Shown piece after piece: positions 1 through 7,900 of a stretch of 9,348 bases of DNA. The position numbers and the translations under genes were made by a program. This DNA is from Limisphaerales bacterium. Its GTDB lineage: Bacteria > Verrucomicrobiota > Verrucomicrobiia > Limisphaerales > UBA11358. Within the stretch, counting starts at the first letter, position 1. Each line of letters opens with the position of its first letter. The stretch lies in the NCBI GenBank assembly GCA_027451565.1, contig DAIDJC010000119.1:1-9348 (forward strand), in the 5' to 3' direction. Under the pieces are notes generated by a model. That model was not told where the DNA came from. It worked only from the letters and a program-made list of their open reading frames with translations, and made no database searches.

Positions 1-69
1 ATGGGCGACTTCATCATGAAAACCTCTGAAGAAGAGTTAATCATGCGTGGGCAGCAACGTCAAGAGTAA
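1..69 (+). CDS. 3' end of an unidentified upstream gene (partial)
   Basis: Frame 1 is open from the left edge to a TAA stop at 67-69, giving a charged tail that ends in EEELIMRGQQRQE. It is most simply the C-terminus of a gene that begins outside the window. The ATG at position 1 could also be a start, but a 22-residue gene is less likely. Nothing in so short a piece identifies a family. A 6-bp inverted repeat (CTGCGG at 72-77, CCGCAG at 83-88) lies just after the stop, but no T-run follows it, so it is at best a weak terminator. The next 220 bp, up to the tRNA, contain no gene I can recognise. Confidence 0.4.
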   Translation: MGDFIMKTSEEELIMRGQQRQE

Positions 70-290
70 ATCTGCGGTCCCGCCGCAGGTCGCCCCCGCT
101 CCTTTCATCGAGCGGCTGCTTGCTTCCGGGCGGTTCCTTTGCGAGAGTGGGGCGTCTGAGCTGGACCATTGTGGTTTGCCATACCGCAATGCCTTAGCCT
201 CAGAATGCACAGCTGTTGCCGACGCCCAATCGCAGCAGCGCCTGAAAGCCAGACCTGAATCGGCGGTCTTCGACAGCAGATTGGGTAAAT

Positions 291-378
291 GCCGGTGTGG
301 CGAAATGGCAGACGCACAGGACTTAAAATCCTGGGACCTTAAAAAGTCGTGTGGGTTCGAGTCCCACCACCGGCACCA
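291..378 (+). tRNA. tRNA-Leu (anticodon UAA)
   Basis: A complete class II tRNA cloverleaf can be read. The 7-bp acceptor stem pairs GCCGGTG (291-297) with CACCGGC (368-374), followed by discriminator A375 and an encoded CCA at 376-378. The anticodon stem CAGGA/TCCTG (317-321, 329-333) holds loop CTTAAAA with anticodon TAA at 324-326. The T arm is GTGGG-TTCGAGT-CCCAC (351-367). Between the anticodon and T arms lies a long variable arm (334-350) with a short GAC/GTC stem, as expected for leucine tRNAs. It reads UUA, and UUG by wobble. A run of eight T lies at 421-428, but I found no convincing stem before it, so termination there is uncertain. Confidence 0.96.
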
Positions 379-478
379 CTAGCAGACGTCAATCATGGGC
401 TTTGCCGACCGGGACTCCTGTTTTTTTTCGCTTGAATGGGGTGCCCAGGGTGGAAGAACAGCCGGGTGCAGATGGCGA

Positions 479-1018
479 TCAGGCCTTGATTTTCTTGACG
501 AAACGGACGAAGCCATGGACCTGATCCTGAATGCGTTTGTTGATTTCAGGACTGGTGATATTTCCAGAAGAATCCAGCGTTTGGTGAATTTGCGGTATGA
601 AAACTCTGGATGGGAAAATATGCGCGTTGCGGTAGCCAAAAACCTCCTGTAATTGCTCCACCGGGCGCAAGGCGCCCCAGGCGCCGGCCGAAATACCCGT
701 GAAACAGACGGGTTTGGCCTCAAAACTTTCCGGGAATTTGAGAAGGTCTATAAAATACTTGAGTACGCCAGGCATGCCGCCATTGTATTCAGGGGTGACC
801 ACATGCAGTCCATCGCTGGCCAGAACGGCTTGGGAGTAAGGGTCAAAGGAAGCCGGCTTGGCTCCGTAGGCGGATGGCAAAAACACCTCGGCTGGAAGCA
901 GTGCCAGGTCCAAAACCTGGACGGGAATGTTTAAGGATCGGTATTGATTTTCAACGATTGCAGCAACCTTTCGGGAGTTGCTACCAGGGCGGTTTGTGCC
1001 GGATATGATGGCAATCAT
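479..1018 (-). CDS. NADPH-dependent FMN reductase family flavoprotein
   Basis: This 179-residue protein has the hallmarks of the NADPH-dependent FMN reductase family (flavodoxin-like fold, the azoreductase/chromate reductase/quinone reductase group). Residues 7-17 (GTNRPGSNSRK) match the FMN phosphate-binding loop. Residues 76-87 (PEYNGGMPGVLK) match the family signature P-E-Y-N-x-x-x-P-G-x-L-K, which contacts the isoalloxazine ring, and GISAGAWG at 108-115 is the second flavin-side loop. Length is normal for the family. It is probably a cytoplasmic FMN-bound oxidoreductase using NAD(P)H; the substrate (quinone, free FMN, azo compound or metal) cannot be told from sequence. It lies 87 bp downstream of the glycosyltransferase on the same strand, so co-transcription is plausible, but no functional link is evident. 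The ATG gives the correct N-terminal beta strand; no Shine-Dalgarno sequence precedes it. It converges on the tRNA-Leu gene. Confidence 0.9.
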   Translation of the reverse strand: MIAIISGTNRPGSNSRKVAAIVENQYRSLNIPVQVLDLALLPAEVFLPSAYGAKPASFDPYSQAVLASDGLHVVTPEYNGGMPGVLKYFIDLLKFPESFEAKPVCFTGISAGAWGALRPVEQLQEVFGYRNAHIFPSRVFIPQIHQTLDSSGNITSPEINKRIQDQVHGFVRFVKKIKA

Positions 1019-1105
1019 GGCTTGAAATATAGAATAGGTCGTGTTGTTTGCAAACAGGGTTCCAGGGGTGTTTTTAGCAGGGAATGAAAGCCTATTAAAT
1101 TTTGT

Positions 1106-1840
1106 TTATGAGGGGCGCAGACGAGGTGACCGCCGAAACCCATTCTGGATCCATAACCACCAGACCATCCAGCAGGCTTCGGCCACGATGTCCCTCGATA
1201 GTTTGGAGGTGCCTTCCACCCGGTCGGCAAAAGTGATGGGCACCTCCGCAATCCTGAACCCATTCCGCCAAAGACGGTGGGTAAGCTCGATTTGAAAACT
1301 GTACCCGTTGGACTGAATTTCATCCAGCCGGATGGATTCCAAGCAACGACGGTGAAAGCATTTGTAGCCGCCCGTGGGATCGGAAAAGGGCATTCCGGTG
1401 ATGAGGCTCACGTAAACACCGGCGAGCCGGCTGAGCAGCAGCCGTTTCAGCGGCCAGTTAAGAACCCGCACGCCGCCCGAGTATCTGGATCCAAGAACCA
1501 AATCCGCATTTTGAGCCGCTTCTAGAAACCGGGGAATTTCCCCAGGGTCATGGGAGAAATCGCAATCCATTTCAAACACATGCTGGTAAGTGTGCTGCAG
1601 TGCCCATTGGAATCCGGCTATGTAGGCGCGCCCCAGCCCGTTTTTTTCGGTGCGGTGCAACACATGCACCGAAGGATGCCGAAGCGCCAAGTCGTCAGCC
1701 AGCTTGCCTGTGCCATCCGGTGAATTGTCATCCACCACCAGCACATCCACCCCCACCGGAAGGGACAAAAGTTTTTCGACCATGCGCGGAAGGTTTTCCC
1801 GCTCATTGTAGGTGGGCACGATGACAAGCGTTTGGTTCAT
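1106..1840 (-). CDS. GT2 glycosyltransferase, polyprenol-phosphate mannosyltransferase-like
   Basis: This 244-residue GT-A fold enzyme resembles dolichol/polyprenol-phosphate mannose synthases (DPM1/Ppm1 group of family GT2). Visible motifs, in order, are PTYNERENL (9-17, nucleotide-sugar binding), DDNSPDGT (37-44), the metal-binding D-C-D at 92-94 inside MDCDFSHDP, LGSRYSGG (116-123), DPTGGYKC (154-161), GYSFQIE (179-185) and EGTSKLS (209-215). These are in the usual order and spacing for the family. The known reaction moves a sugar, typically mannose from GDP-mannose, onto a polyprenyl phosphate at the inner membrane face, supplying a lipid-linked donor. The exact sugar is inferred. There is no C-terminal transmembrane domain, only a Trp-rich stretch (223-230), so it is the short, peripheral form. 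The start follows 216 bp of divergent intergenic DNA and probably heads a unit with the FMN reductase gene. No Shine-Dalgarno sequence is visible. Confidence 0.9.
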   Translation of the reverse strand: MNQTLVIVPTYNERENLPRMVEKLLSLPVGVDVLVVDDNSPDGTGKLADDLALRHPSVHVLHRTEKNGLGRAYIAGFQWALQHTYQHVFEMDCDFSHDPGEIPRFLEAAQNADLVLGSRYSGGVRVLNWPLKRLLLSRLAGVYVSLITGMPFSDPTGGYKCFHRRCLESIRLDEIQSNGYSFQIELTHRLWRNGFRIAEVPITFADRVEGTSKLSRDIVAEACWMVWWLWIQNGFRRSPRLRPS

Positions 1841-2056
1841 TCAAGCTGCCGGGGGATTGTCCCGGATTTTCGTATGAAAACAAGCGGACATTTTGGTCAT
1901 TTTCCAACCATGCGCGTTGGTGGCATTCCGGTTGGATTGTTGGTGGCCGCCAAGTCTGGAAAACAAGCCCTGCGGCTGTGGAAAAGATCCATGATCAAAA
2001 AACTGAGCACACAAATGGAGGGTTGCCAGTGTTACCCAAGCCCTTAAAATAGCGCA

Positions 2057-2830
2057 ATGCTGGCATCTTTGCTTTTTGACTTGGCAGACCCGTACTACCT
2101 GATTTGGCACCCATGGTATTTGCTGCTGGCCCTGCTCCAGGTATGGATGCTGGTGGATGCGGTGCGCAGGGAGGAATGGCTTTGGGCAGTATTCATTTTT
2201 CTGGGTTTTGGATTGGTCGCAGTATTTTATTTTCTGCTGGTTTACCGCCCGAACAATGCGCAAGGACAGGGGTTTGAGCTGCCGGGTGCGCGCGCAGGCG
2301 AAAGAATCAAGGTTTTGCAGGAAAAAATCCGGCGCCTGGATAATGCCTACCACCATTTTCAACTTGGCGATCTTTATTTTCAAAAAGGACGCTATGAAAA
2401 GGCGGAAGCGTGTTACCGCGCGTCCCTGGACAGGGACGGTCAGGATTTGGATGCGCGCGCCCATTTGGGCCAATGCCTTTTGAGACAGGGCAAGGCTGCT
2501 GAGGCCCGTCCTCTCCTGGAGGCGGTCTGTCAAGAAAATGCCCGCCATGATTTCGGTTACACTCTCATGGCATACGCGGAAGCACTCACCGCAGTGGGTG
2601 AGAACGAAACAGCCTGGAATGTATGGAAAAAGGTCGTCGGCGAACATGCTTATGCCCGGGCCAAGGTCCAGTTTTCCAAACTTTGCATCAAACGTCAGGA
2701 ATGGCAGCAGGCGCGGTTACAGCTTGAGGAAGTCCTCGCTGAGGATCGCAACGCCCCGGCTTTCATCCGCAAGCGGGATCGGGTTTGGGTGGTCCAAGCC
2801 CGACAGTTGCTGCGCACCCTCCCGCGTTGA
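2057..2830 (+). CDS. Membrane-anchored TPR-repeat protein
   Basis: This 257-residue protein begins with two hydrophobic helices (about 18-35 and 42-63) joined by a short charged turn, VRREEW. The pair resembles the PLDc_N type two-helix anchor found before cytoplasmic domains. A linker with a basic helix (about 80-95) leads to at least two clear TPR units of 34 residues, 97-130 and 131-164, each with the L-G at positions 7-8 and the conserved Ala at position 20. Two more degenerate units (165-198, 199-232) keep the same period. The repeats most likely form a helical scaffold on the cytoplasmic face that binds another protein; no enzyme motif is present. I do not recognise a named family, and the partner is unknown. 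The gene is divergent from the glycosyltransferase and ends 63 bp before der, so it may be co-transcribed with it. The ATG is preceded by AT-rich sequence without a Shine-Dalgarno element. Confidence 0.85.
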   Translation: MLASLLFDLADPYYLIWHPWYLLLALLQVWMLVDAVRREEWLWAVFIFLGFGLVAVFYFLLVYRPNNAQGQGFELPGARAGERIKVLQEKIRRLDNAYHHFQLGDLYFQKGRYEKAEACYRASLDRDGQDLDARAHLGQCLLRQGKAAEARPLLEAVCQENARHDFGYTLMAYAEALTAVGENETAWNVWKKVVGEHAYARAKVQFSKLCIKRQEWQQARLQLEEVLAEDRNAPAFIRKRDRVWVVQARQLLRTLPR

Positions 2831-2893
2831 TGCCATAAGCTCTTTTTCTGGATTTTGGTTTCCGGCGCCATGGAATTATCCTAATTTGAGCCT

Positions 2894-4504
2894 GTGTCCA
2901 GACTCATTGCCATTGTTGGTCGCCCCAATGTGGGAAAATCAGCCCTTTTCAACCGCCTTGTTCGGCGCCGCATAGCCATTGTGCATGATCAACCCGGTGT
3001 CACCCGCGACCGTGTCAGCGCAGAAGCAGAGTGGCAAGGACAACCTTTCACCCTTGTGGACACGGGTGGCATTGGCCTTTTGCGGGGCGAAAAGGCTCCA
3101 GATGTGATCGTCCAGGCGGCCATGCAGCAGGTGGAACTGGCTATCGAAGCCGCCCAGGTGATTTTTTTGGTTGTGAATGTCCAGGATGGCATTGCTCCGC
3201 TGGACCGAGAAGTGGCGGTGCGCTTGCGGCAAAGCGGCAAGCATATACTTTTGGTTGCCAACAAGGTGGATACTGAGCGGCACGAAAAATGGGCCGATGA
3301 ATTTTCGGCTCTCGGTTTTGGCCCGGCTTTTCCCGTCAGCGCCATTCACGGTGAAGGGTTGGAAAACCTGATGTCGGCAGCCTTGGCACACTTTCCCCAA
3401 ATCGCCGCCTGCCCTTCACAAAAACCTGATTCAAGCCCTGTCGAAACTTTGACAGAACCTTCGCAGGAGCAATCCGGCGTGTCGAAAGACGAGGCAGGCG
3501 ATCCAGGCCGGGGGCCTTTAAAAATCGCGATTGTTGGACGACCCAATGTGGGCAAATCCTCGCTGGTCAATGCCTTGACCCAGTCTGAGCGTGTCATCGT
3601 TTCACCCATTGCCGGGACGACCAGGGATTCAGTGGACGTGCCTCTGACAGTGCAGACGGATGGCGTTTCGTCCCATTATGTCTTGATAGACACCGCAGGC
3701 ATCCGCAAATCAAGGCAGGTGGATGAATCGGTTGAATTTTTCAGCGTCCAACGCGCAGAAGATTCCATTCGGAGAAGCGACATCACAATCCTGGTTCTGG
3801 ACGCCGAGCAGGGCATAACCGAGCAGGACAAAAAAATAGCCGAAGTCATTGTGGAAAGCCGGCGTTCATGCATTGTCGTGATCAATAAATGGGACTTGTT
3901 TGACGAGGAGACCAAGGCGGCGCGGAAGGAGGAAATCAACCGGCGCGACCGGAAGGACCGTCGGGAAGGCCAGGGAAAAGACCTTACCACGCTGGGTGAG
4001 TTTGGTGAATGGGTTCAAAAAAAGCTTTTTTTCCTCGATTATGCGCCGGTGATATTTACCTCCGCCAAATCTGGGTTTCACTTGGACAGGCTGTTGGAAT
4101 CCGTACGGTATGTGGCGGCCCAGTTGGGGCAGAAAATTCCCACAGCCCTTTTGAACCGCACACTGCGGGATGCGGTGGAGAGAAGACAACCCGTGAGCGA
4201 TGCCGGTCATCGTTTGACATTTTACTATGCCACCCAAGTCCGACAGGCTCCCCCCACCTTCCTGCTCTTTGTGAACAGGGATGAATTATTTTCTGATCCC
4301 TATAAAAAATACCTGGCAGGCTGCATGCGGACTGCCTTTGGTTACGAAGGTTGTCCAATCGTTTTGGCAGCCAAACCCCGACCCAAGACTATAGCCCCCA
4401 TGCGAAAGCATAGCGGCGAGCCCCATTCCCGAAGCCACCATAAGCATAAAGCCAGACGCCGTGCCAATCCAGCGCCGGGGCGGGCTAAAAGTCGAAGGCC
4501 ATGA
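2894..4504 (+). CDS. der: Ribosome assembly GTPase Der (EngA)
   Basis: Der is the double-GTPase that acts in late assembly of the 50S ribosomal subunit. Domain 1 has P-loop GRPNVGKS at 9-16, DTGG at 56-59, NKVD at 123-126 and SA at 149-150. Domain 2 has GRPNVGKS at 215-222, GTTRD at 241-245, DTAG at 266-269, NKWD at 331-334 and TSAK at 389-392. The C-terminal KH-like domain (about 409-495) shows YYATQVRQAPPTFLLFVN, typical of the family. At 536 residues it is longer than the usual 440-490. The extra length lies in a 40-residue Ser/Glu-rich inter-domain linker (about 172-209), a charged insert after NKWD (341-365) and a His/Arg/Lys-rich tail (496-536). Translation begins at GTG 2894, immediately before the first beta strand; no in-frame ATG fits better because the upstream frame closes quickly. 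No Shine-Dalgarno sequence is visible. The gene follows the TPR gene by 63 bp. Confidence 0.97.
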   Translation: MSRLIAIVGRPNVGKSALFNRLVRRRIAIVHDQPGVTRDRVSAEAEWQGQPFTLVDTGGIGLLRGEKAPDVIVQAAMQQVELAIEAAQVIFLVVNVQDGIAPLDREVAVRLRQSGKHILLVANKVDTERHEKWADEFSALGFGPAFPVSAIHGEGLENLMSAALAHFPQIAACPSQKPDSSPVETLTEPSQEQSGVSKDEAGDPGRGPLKIAIVGRPNVGKSSLVNALTQSERVIVSPIAGTTRDSVDVPLTVQTDGVSSHYVLIDTAGIRKSRQVDESVEFFSVQRAEDSIRRSDITILVLDAEQGITEQDKKIAEVIVESRRSCIVVINKWDLFDEETKAARKEEINRRDRKDRREGQGKDLTTLGEFGEWVQKKLFFLDYAPVIFTSAKSGFHLDRLLESVRYVAAQLGQKIPTALLNRTLRDAVERRQPVSDAGHRLTFYYATQVRQAPPTFLLFVNRDELFSDPYKKYLAGCMRTAFGYEGCPIVLAAKPRPKTIAPMRKHSGEPHSRSHHKHKARRRANPAPGRAKSRRP

Positions 4505-4912
4505 TTGCAAATACTTATCAATCAGTATTTAAAATGTAAATCCGTTGCGTAAACCGTTCGAAAAGTGGGGCAACACCCCTGATAGAGAACCCCAATTGAC
4601 GAGGGAATACCCGATTAAAAGTTATTCACCAACCCTTCAAAAACCCCCTGTAAATTCGGCCTATTTTGTTAAAAAAGAAAAAAACCACTGTGATTCACTT
4701 GGGAATAACGTTTCCGTAAATTTTTTGAAAAATTTCTTGAATCATACCACGGGTGGTGGTAGTCTCGATTTTGTTCCCCAATTAGTGGGGGGCTTCCTAT
4801 TTGAGGAAAAATCAAGCGCCCAAGAAAAACTGACCATTTAACGTACTTTTTCAGCGGTTGTCGCGCCCAGACCGACTGGAGAAAAACCCATAACAATCCA
4901 CCCCCAAAGACC
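4505..4912 (+). promoter_or_regulatory. Long noncoding leader/promoter region of nrdJ with successive stem-loops
   Basis: These 408 bp hold no credible gene and are visibly richer in A/T than the flanking genes. A TTGACG at 4596-4601 would suit a -35 element, but no good -10 lies at the right distance. An AT palindrome lies at 4718-4735. Four stem-loops then follow: TACCAC/GTGGTA (4745-4761, extended by AATC 4740-4743 with GATT 4767-4770); an 8-bp stem with two G-U pairs, 4773-4780 with 4786-4793; TTCCT/AGGAA (4794-4808); and a 12-bp stem with one bulge, 4847-4858 with 4871-4883. The last ends 29 nt before the nrdJ ATG. This may be a structured 5' UTR. No cobalamin-riboswitch consensus and no clear NrdR box could be found. 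Confidence 0.4.
4509..4530 (+). terminator. AT-rich inverted repeat just after der (possible terminator)
   Basis: AAATACT (4509-4515) and AGTATTT (4524-4530) form a perfect 7-bp inverted repeat with an 8-nt loop, beginning five bases after the der stop and followed by AAAATG. The place suits a transcription end, but the stem is AT-rich and no T-run follows on the plus strand. It could equally be a protein-binding site. Confidence 0.3.
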
Positions 4913-7900
4913 ATGATCCATGCTCGCGAGGAAGTTTCGTCTGCACCTTCTAAACCCATCAGCCGTCGTGCTGGTCATTTGCCCGTAAAAAGGGATAAAA
5001 AGACCGTCAAGTCCAAGCTCGAAGCCGGCTCCAGCCACCTTGCGGTGGAGCGTGTCTTCAGCGACGCCAAAGTAAAGCCATTTGACCAAATTGAATGGGA
5101 CCTGCGCACGGCTGAAATCACGGATGATGCCGGCAAGGTGATTTTCAAGCAGGAAAAGGTGGAAGTGCCCAAGTCATGGTCCGTGCTGGCGACGAAGGTG
5201 GTGGTCTCGAAGTACTTTTACGGGGAACAAAATACTTCTGAGCGGGAGGTGTCTGTGCGCCAGTTGATTCATCGTATTGCCAGGACCATTGCCGATTGGG
5301 GTGTGGCGGATGGGTATTTTGACAGCGCATCGGGGGAGATTTTTTATGATGAGCTGACTTGGTTGTGCTTGAACCAATATGGGGCGTTTAATTCCCCGGT
5401 GTGGTTTAATGTGGGGTTGTACCATCAGTATGGCATTGGCAAGAACTCAGGGCGCGGCAACTGGTTTTATAACCGGCAAAAGGGAGAGGCAGAAAGAGCA
5501 TCCACACAATATGAATATCCCCAAGGCAGCGCTTGTTTCATACAAAGCGTGAAGGACAACATGGAAGACATCATGCATCTGGCTTACAGCGAAGCCATGC
5601 TCTTCAAATACGGCTCTGGAACCGGCACAGACCTGACCCCGATCCGATCGAGCCGTGAGAAGCTGAGCGGCGGAGGGCGCCCCAGTGGTCCCATGAGCTT
5701 CCTCAAGGTTTATGACCAGGTAGCGAACGTGGTGAAATCCGGCGGCAAAACCCGTCGGGCCGCCAAGATGAACACCCTCAGGGACTGGCATGGCGACATT
5801 GAGGAATTCATTGACGCCAAGCAAAAAGAGGAAAAGAAGGCGTGGGCGCTCATTGAGCAGGGGTATGATGGAAGCTACAATGGCGACGCCTACGGCAGCG
5901 TGATGTACCAGAATGAAAATCTTTCCGTTCGGGCCAGCGATGAGTTCATGCAGGCGGCCGTGGAGGGGCGTGAATGGTGGACCCGCACCGTGACCGGTGA
6001 TCGTCCACTCGAAAAGAAGCAAGCCAGCCGGTTGCTGGATAAAATCGCTGAGGGCACGCATATTTGCGGCGACCCTGGCATCCAGTATGATGGCGCCATT
6101 CAGAAATGGCACACATGCAAGGGCACCGAACCCATACACTCCACGAATCCATGCAGTGAATATGTGTTTGTGAACAACACCGCCTGCAACCTGGCCTCCC
6201 TCAACCTCATGAAATTCAAGCGTGAGGATGGGGTCTTTGACATCCAGCGTTTCAAGGCAGCCGTTCGCATTTTCATTACCGCCCAGGAAATCCTTGTGGA
6301 TAACGCCAGCTACCCGACCAAGGATATTGCTGAGAATTCGCATATTTTTCGCACCTTGGGCCTGGGTTATGCCAACCTGGGGTCGCTCTGCATGAGCTAT
6401 GGGCTGCCCTATGATTCAGATGAGGGCCGCGCCCTGGCCGGATCCATCACTTCCATCATGACAGGGCACGCCTACACCCAAAGCGCGGAAATCGCCTCCA
6501 AGATGGGGGCATTTGCCGGCTATCGGGATGCCCGTTGTGCCGGTGTTCCAAAACCTGTCATGCGCGATAATGTGAAGTCCATGATGGACGTGATCCGGAT
6601 CCATCGCGATGCCGTGGAGGGGATTCAGCCCAGCAGGGAATTTAATTACCTCAAAGAAGAAGCCCGCAAATGCTGGGATGCCGCTATTTTGCATGGCGAC
6701 CAGTCGGGATATCGCAACGCCCAGGTCACCGTCCTGGCTCCCACTGGCACCATTGCCTTCCTCATGGATTGCGATACGACCGGCATTGAGCCTGACATAG
6801 CCTTGGTCAAATACAAGTTACTGGCCGGCGGAGGCATGCTCAAGATTGTGAACCGCGGCGTGCCCGATGCCTTGCGGCGCCTGGGTTATTCCGAGGCTGA
6901 AATCACCCGCATTGTGGCTCACATTGAGAAATTCGACACCATCGAAGATGTCGAGGAAGGCGGGCAGAAGGTTTCTGCCGGGCTTAAGCCGGAGCATCTG
7001 CCTGTTTTTGATTGTGCCTTCAAGCCGGCGCGGGGCAAGCGGAGCATTGGTTACATGGCCCACCTGAAAATGATGGCTGCCGCCCAGCCATTCATCAGTG
7101 GCGCCATTTCCAAAACCGTCAACATGCCCAATGAAAGCACCGTGGCGGAAATTCGAGACACCTACGTGAAGGCCTGGCAAATGGGCTTAAAATGTGTGGC
7201 GATTTATCGCGATGGCTCCAAGCGCTCGCAGCCCCTCAACACGAAGAAAACCAACGATGGCGCCGCCAAATCCAGCTCTGAAACCGCCACATTGGAACAC
7301 CGGCTTCAGGAATTGCAGGGGGAAGTGGACCGTCTCCGTGCAGACTCCGGCAAACCGCTTCGTCGTCGCCTTTCGGACACGCGGCATGCCTTGACCCATA
7401 AATTTGACATTGCCGGGCATGAAGGGTACCTCACGGTGGGCCTCTTTGAGGATGGCCAGCCCGGGGAATTGTTCATCACCATGGCCAAGGAAGGATCCAC
7501 CATTGGCGGCCTCATGGACAGCATTGGGACTCTTACCAGCATGGCTTTCCAATACGGTGTGCCCCTCGATGCCTTGGTGCGCAAGTTTGCCCATCAACGG
7601 TTTGAACCCAGCGGGTTCACCAAAAACGCCGAGATACGCAACGCCTCCTCCATTACGGATTATGTTTTCCGGTGGCTCGCCATCCAGTTCGTGCCGGGTT
7701 ACCGCGAGGGCATTCAGGCAGCACGTTCCCAGCCGGAACTTGTCATGCCTGGTCTCATTGAGGAGATGAAAAAGCATGTCAACCGGCCCGTTCCCGAACT
7801 TCCGATTGCCGAGGATACGGATTTATTATCCCGCGAATCCGGCGCCGGGGGCCGAAGGCAGGATCATGCCAACCGTTTGACCCAGATGATCACCAACCAA

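Noticed and set aside
225..285. Nested inverted repeats (CCCAATC/GATTGGG and AGACC/GGTCT) upstream of the tRNA
   Set aside because: A 7-bp match with a 47-nt spacer is expected by chance in a region of this size, and no known RNA family fits.
47..382. Open frame of 111 codons running across the tRNA-Leu gene
   Set aside because: Its last part is translated tRNA sequence and the rest has no recognisable domain; the tRNA is certain.
1849..1865. CCGGG/CCCGG inverted repeat just upstream of the glycosyltransferase start
   Set aside because: Five-base arms with a G/C bias are common by chance; no operator type is recognised.
1841..2647. Long minus-strand frame of 268 codons opposite the TPR gene
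   Set aside because: It lies mostly antisense to a clear TPR protein, has no domain, and is rich in Gln, His and Cys as shadow frames often are.
4603..4710. Cobalamin-riboswitch-like fragments (AGGGAA, CCACTGTGA, GGGAA) before nrdJ
   Set aside because: Order and spacing do not match the consensus, the GGTG element and the B12 box are missing, and B12 riboswitches usually repress B12-independent enzymes rather than nrdJ.
4545..4841. Frame of 98 codons (TTG start) in the nrdJ upstream region
   Set aside because: No domain or ribosome-binding site, low-complexity AT-rich composition, and it overlaps the inverted repeats; probably not coding.
5447..6343. Minus-strand frame of 298 codons inside nrdJ
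   Set aside because: Antisense shadow of a strongly conserved gene; no domain can be recognised.
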